Of a stretch of DNA of 8,169 nucleotides, positions 6,301 to 8,169 are shown piece by piece (within the stretch, counting starts at the first letter, position 1; each line of letters begins with the position of its first letter). The stretch covers positions 1 to 8,169 of the forward strand of contig CAJKPX010000085.1 in assembly GCA_905201895.1 (NCBI GenBank), read 5' to 3'. The position numbers and the translations under genes were made by a program. The notes under the pieces were generated by a model, which was not told the DNA's origin, searched no databases, and saw nothing but the letters and a program-made list of their open reading frames with translations. This DNA comes from an uncultured Eubacteriales bacterium (GTDB lineage Bacteria; Bacillota; Clostridia; Oscillospirales; CAG-272).

Positions 6301-6319
6301 AAAAGAAAGGAAAAAGCAA
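6291..6319 (-). promoter_or_regulatory. Promoter of the AraC-type gene
   Basis: On the minus strand, TTGCTT (6314-6319), a 17-base spacer and a perfect TATAAT (6291-6296). Transcription should start near 6284, giving a leader of about 66 bases. The -35 is weak, which suits activation or modest autoregulated expression. Confidence 0.6.
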
Positions 6320-6321
6320 TC

Positions 6322-6334
6322 TCTTTTGAAAAGA
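6322..6334. promoter_or_regulatory. Short palindrome beside the overlapping promoters
   Basis: TCTTTT-G-AAAAGA is a perfect 6-bp inverted repeat. It sits just upstream of the -35 of the AraC-type gene and inside the leader of the isomerase transcript. It could be a regulator site, but the stretch is AT-rich and the match may be chance. Confidence 0.2.
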
Positions 6335-6357
6335 AAATTGAAAGGCAGGTACCAACC

Positions 6358-7212
6358 ATGTATTCGTTTCCGATTGGCGTGATTATCGACTCCTTCCGCA
6401 CCGACACGCGCTCCGCAATTCTGCAGGCAGCGGCACTCGGCGCACAGGGCATTCAGATGTATAGCACCAAGGGCGAGAACGCGCCCGAAAACCTCACCCC
6501 CGCAAAGCGTCGTGAGCTACTTGATTTCGTCAAATCAAACGGACTTCGTTTTTCGGCACTCTGCGGTGACCTCGGCAGAGGCTTTGGCAACCGCGAGCTC
6601 AATCCGGAGCTGATCGAAAAATCCAAGCGCATTCTCGATCTTGCGCTCGAGTTGGAGACCGACGTTGTGACCACCCATATCGGCGTTGTGCCGACTGACC
6701 CCACCGTTGCGCGCTACGGCGTGATGCAGGAGGCGTGCTATGAGTTGAGCCGCTATGCCGACTCTCTTGGTGCGCATTTCGCGATCGAGACCGGTCCCGA
6801 GCCCTCTGCCGTGCTCAAAAAATTCCTCGACGGACTCCACTCCACGGGTGTTGCGGTGAACTTTGACCCTGCCAACCTCGTGATGGTTGTGGGCGACGAT
6901 CCCGTTGAGGCGGTTCACAACCTCAAGGATTATATCGTGCACACGCATGCAAAGGACGGAATCATGCTCCAGCGCACCGATCCCGAATATATTTACCGCG
7001 TTACACCTATGCCCGAGGACATGCAGGGAATTTCGTTCTTCCGCGAGGTTCCGCTCGGTGAAGGTGGCGTAAAGTTCGGTCCTTACCTCAAGGCGCTTGA
7101 GGAGATCGGCTACCGCGGCTTCCTCACGATTGAGCGCGAGGCGGGTGCCGACCCTGCGGCAGACATCCGCAAGGCAAAGGATCACCTGCTCGAAACGATT
7201 GCAAACAACTGA
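6358..7212 (+). CDS. Sugar phosphate isomerase/epimerase-like TIM-barrel protein (first of pair)
   Basis: A 284-residue protein of the xylose isomerase-like / AP endonuclease 2 superfamily, a cytosolic TIM barrel using a divalent metal for isomerisation or epimerisation of sugars, keto-sugars or inositol derivatives. Metal-site candidates stand at the usual strand ends: E144 (FAIETGPEP), D170 (VNFDPANL), H195/H197 (IVHTHAKDG) and E259 (TIEREAG). H107 (TTHIGVVP) is likely near the active site. The pattern NFDPANL...HTHAKDG is the common signature of the COG1082 group. Length is typical. The start ATG has AGGCAGG about eight bases upstream. It is the first gene after the promoter that diverges from the AraC-type regulator, and the second TIM-barrel gene begins 14 bases after its stop. 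Substrate is unknown; members of this family are often over-annotated. Confidence 0.88.
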   Translation: MYSFPIGVIIDSFRTDTRSAILQAAALGAQGIQMYSTKGENAPENLTPAKRRELLDFVKSNGLRFSALCGDLGRGFGNRELNPELIEKSKRILDLALELETDVVTTHIGVVPTDPTVARYGVMQEACYELSRYADSLGAHFAIETGPEPSAVLKKFLDGLHSTGVAVNFDPANLVMVVGDDPVEAVHNLKDYIVHTHAKDGIMLQRTDPEYIYRVTPMPEDMQGISFFREVPLGEGGVKFGPYLKALEEIGYRGFLTIEREAGADPAADIRKAKDHLLETIANN

Positions 7213-7226
7213 CGGAGGGGATCAAT

Positions 7227-8090
7227 ATGAAGTTTTCAGTAAGCTCCTATTCCTATCGCCAACAGATCAAGGCTGGGAAGATGACTCAGCTCGACGTAGT
7301 AGCAAAGGCGAAGGAGATGGGCTTTGACGGAATCGACTTTACCGAGCTCGACGGCGCAACGCTTGAGGAGCAGCTTGCCAACGCGCGCCTGATCCGCGCC
7401 GCCGCTGACGAGGCAGGAGTCGAGATCGTGGCGTATACGGTTGGTGCCAACCTCTATCGCGGCTCTGCGGAGGCGGACGACGCAGAGGTGGAGCGCCTTT
7501 GCGGTCAGCTTGAGGTTGCCAAGACCCTCGGTGCGTCTCTGATGCGTCATGACGTATGCAGCTCCGAGCGAGTTGAGGGCGGTGTGGTCAGCTTTGAGCG
7601 CATGCTTCCCACGATCGCGGCAAACGCACGCCGTGTGACCGAGCGTGCCGCTCAATTGGGTATTCGCACCTGCAGTGAGAACCACGGATTCGTGGCACAG
7701 GACAGCGACCGCGTTGCCGCACTCTACAATGCGGTTGGACACGAGAACTACGGACTCCTGATCGACATTGGCAATTTTGCATGCGCGGACGAGGACTCGG
7801 CACATGCCGTTTCGCGCCTCGCTCCTTACGCGATCCACGTGCACGCAAAGGATTTCCGCGTGCGTCCCTTCCATCAAAAGCCGAGGGACGGAGAGAAATA
7901 CATTACCACGCGCGGTTGTAACTATATCTATGCATGCGCGATCGGAGAGGGCGACATTCCCGTAGCACAATGCGTTGCGATTCTGAAGCGTGCAGGCTAC
8001 GACGGCTATCTCACCGTTGAATACGAGGGCGCGGAGGACTGCATCGCGGGCATCGCGCGGGGCTTGAACAACCTGCGGCAGTTTGTTTGA
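7227..8090 (+). CDS. Sugar phosphate isomerase/epimerase-like TIM-barrel protein (second of pair)
   Basis: A 287-residue TIM-barrel protein of the same xylose isomerase-like superfamily as its upstream neighbour but clearly diverged from it. The metal-site candidates are E151 with H153 (CSENHGF), D180 (LLIDIGNF), H204/H206 (IHVHAKDF) and E265/E267 (TVEYEG). The motif GEGDIP at 240-245 and the closing GYDGYLTVEYEG are typical of this family. The gene starts 14 bases after the stop of the first isomerase gene and has a strong ribosome binding site (GGAGGGG, 7214-7220), so the two are cotranscribed. Two different barrels in one operon suggest successive isomerase and epimerase steps, or two subunits, in one catabolic route controlled by the AraC-type regulator. 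The N-terminal MKFSVSSYSYR is characteristic of the group. No substrate can be assigned. Confidence 0.9.
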   Translation: MKFSVSSYSYRQQIKAGKMTQLDVVAKAKEMGFDGIDFTELDGATLEEQLANARLIRAAADEAGVEIVAYTVGANLYRGSAEADDAEVERLCGQLEVAKTLGASLMRHDVCSSERVEGGVVSFERMLPTIAANARRVTERAAQLGIRTCSENHGFVAQDSDRVAALYNAVGHENYGLLIDIGNFACADEDSAHAVSRLAPYAIHVHAKDFRVRPFHQKPRDGEKYITTRGCNYIYACAIGEGDIPVAQCVAILKRAGYDGYLTVEYEGAEDCIAGIARGLNNLRQFV

Positions 8091-8113
8091 ATATCACAAT
8101 CACATTATGAAAA

Positions 8114-8140
8114 GGGGGCTGCGTCATTGGCGCAGCCCCT
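8114..8140. terminator. GC-rich hairpin after the isomerase operon
   Basis: A perfect 9-bp stem, GGGGCTGCG (8115-8123) with CGCAGCCCC (8131-8139), plus a possible G-U pair, around a seven-base loop. On the plus strand it lacks an immediate T-tract. On the minus strand it is followed by CCTTTTC, so it may also stop leftward transcription from beyond the window. Confidence 0.6.
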
Positions 8141-8144
8141 GCGC

Positions 8145-8169
8145 AAAAAAGCCGACGGTAGGCTTTTTT
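8145..8169 (+). terminator. Intrinsic terminator at the window end
   Basis: AAAAAAGCC (8145-8153) and GGCTTTTTT (8161-8169) form a 9-bp stem with a seven-base loop and a T-run reaching the window edge. It lies about 55 bases after the stop of the second isomerase gene. The T-run may continue beyond the window. Confidence 0.75.

Noticed and set aside
6219..6452. N-terminal extension of the AraC-type regulator by 78 residues
   Set aside because: The extension covers the divergent promoters and part of the neighbouring gene, whereas a strong ribosome binding site precedes the ATG at 6218.

Overview
This window looks like chromosomal DNA from an anaerobic Bacillota bacterium of the class Clostridia, probably an uncultured gut or rumen lineage. 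The signs are moderately GC-rich genes, near-consensus sigma-70/A promoters in AT-rich gaps, strong AGGAGG-type ribosome binding sites, and compact intergenic regions closed by perfect bidirectional terminators. Assignment below class level is not possible from the sequence alone.

Layout. 1-176 holds part of a tandem repeat with a 121-bp period; the units can fold into a multi-helix RNA-like structure, and the array probably continues to the left of the window. 187-2276 carries two minus-strand genes, each with its own promoter: an M20 amidohydrolase of the AbgB/PM20D2 type and, upstream of it, a divergent orotate-phosphoribosyltransferase-like protein that lacks the usual acidic pair of the PRPP loop. 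2459-5291 is a plus-strand two-gene operon for a Trk/Ktr potassium uptake system (trkA, then trkH), transcribed divergently from the phosphoribosyltransferase gene. 5361-6218 (minus) is an AraC-family regulator with an N-terminal cupin domain. Diverging from it, 6358-8090 (plus) is a pair of TIM-barrel sugar-phosphate isomerase/epimerase-like genes, closed by two hairpins at the right edge.

How the parts fit. TrkA is the nucleotide-binding gating ring and TrkH the membrane subunit of one potassium transporter. The AraC-type protein probably senses a small ligand, perhaps a sugar, and controls the divergent isomerase pair; its predicted promoter overlaps that of the isomerases so closely that RNA polymerase should hardly be able to occupy both at once. 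No transporter, kinase or dehydrogenase lies with the isomerases in this window, so their substrate cannot be named. The amidohydrolase and the phosphoribosyltransferase-like gene appear to be independent transcription units.

Most of the window is ordinary housekeeping and catabolic content. The items most worth a second look are the structured tandem repeat at the left edge and the phosphoribosyltransferase-like protein with its altered active-site loop. I see no CRISPR array, insertion sequence, phage gene or obvious defence system.
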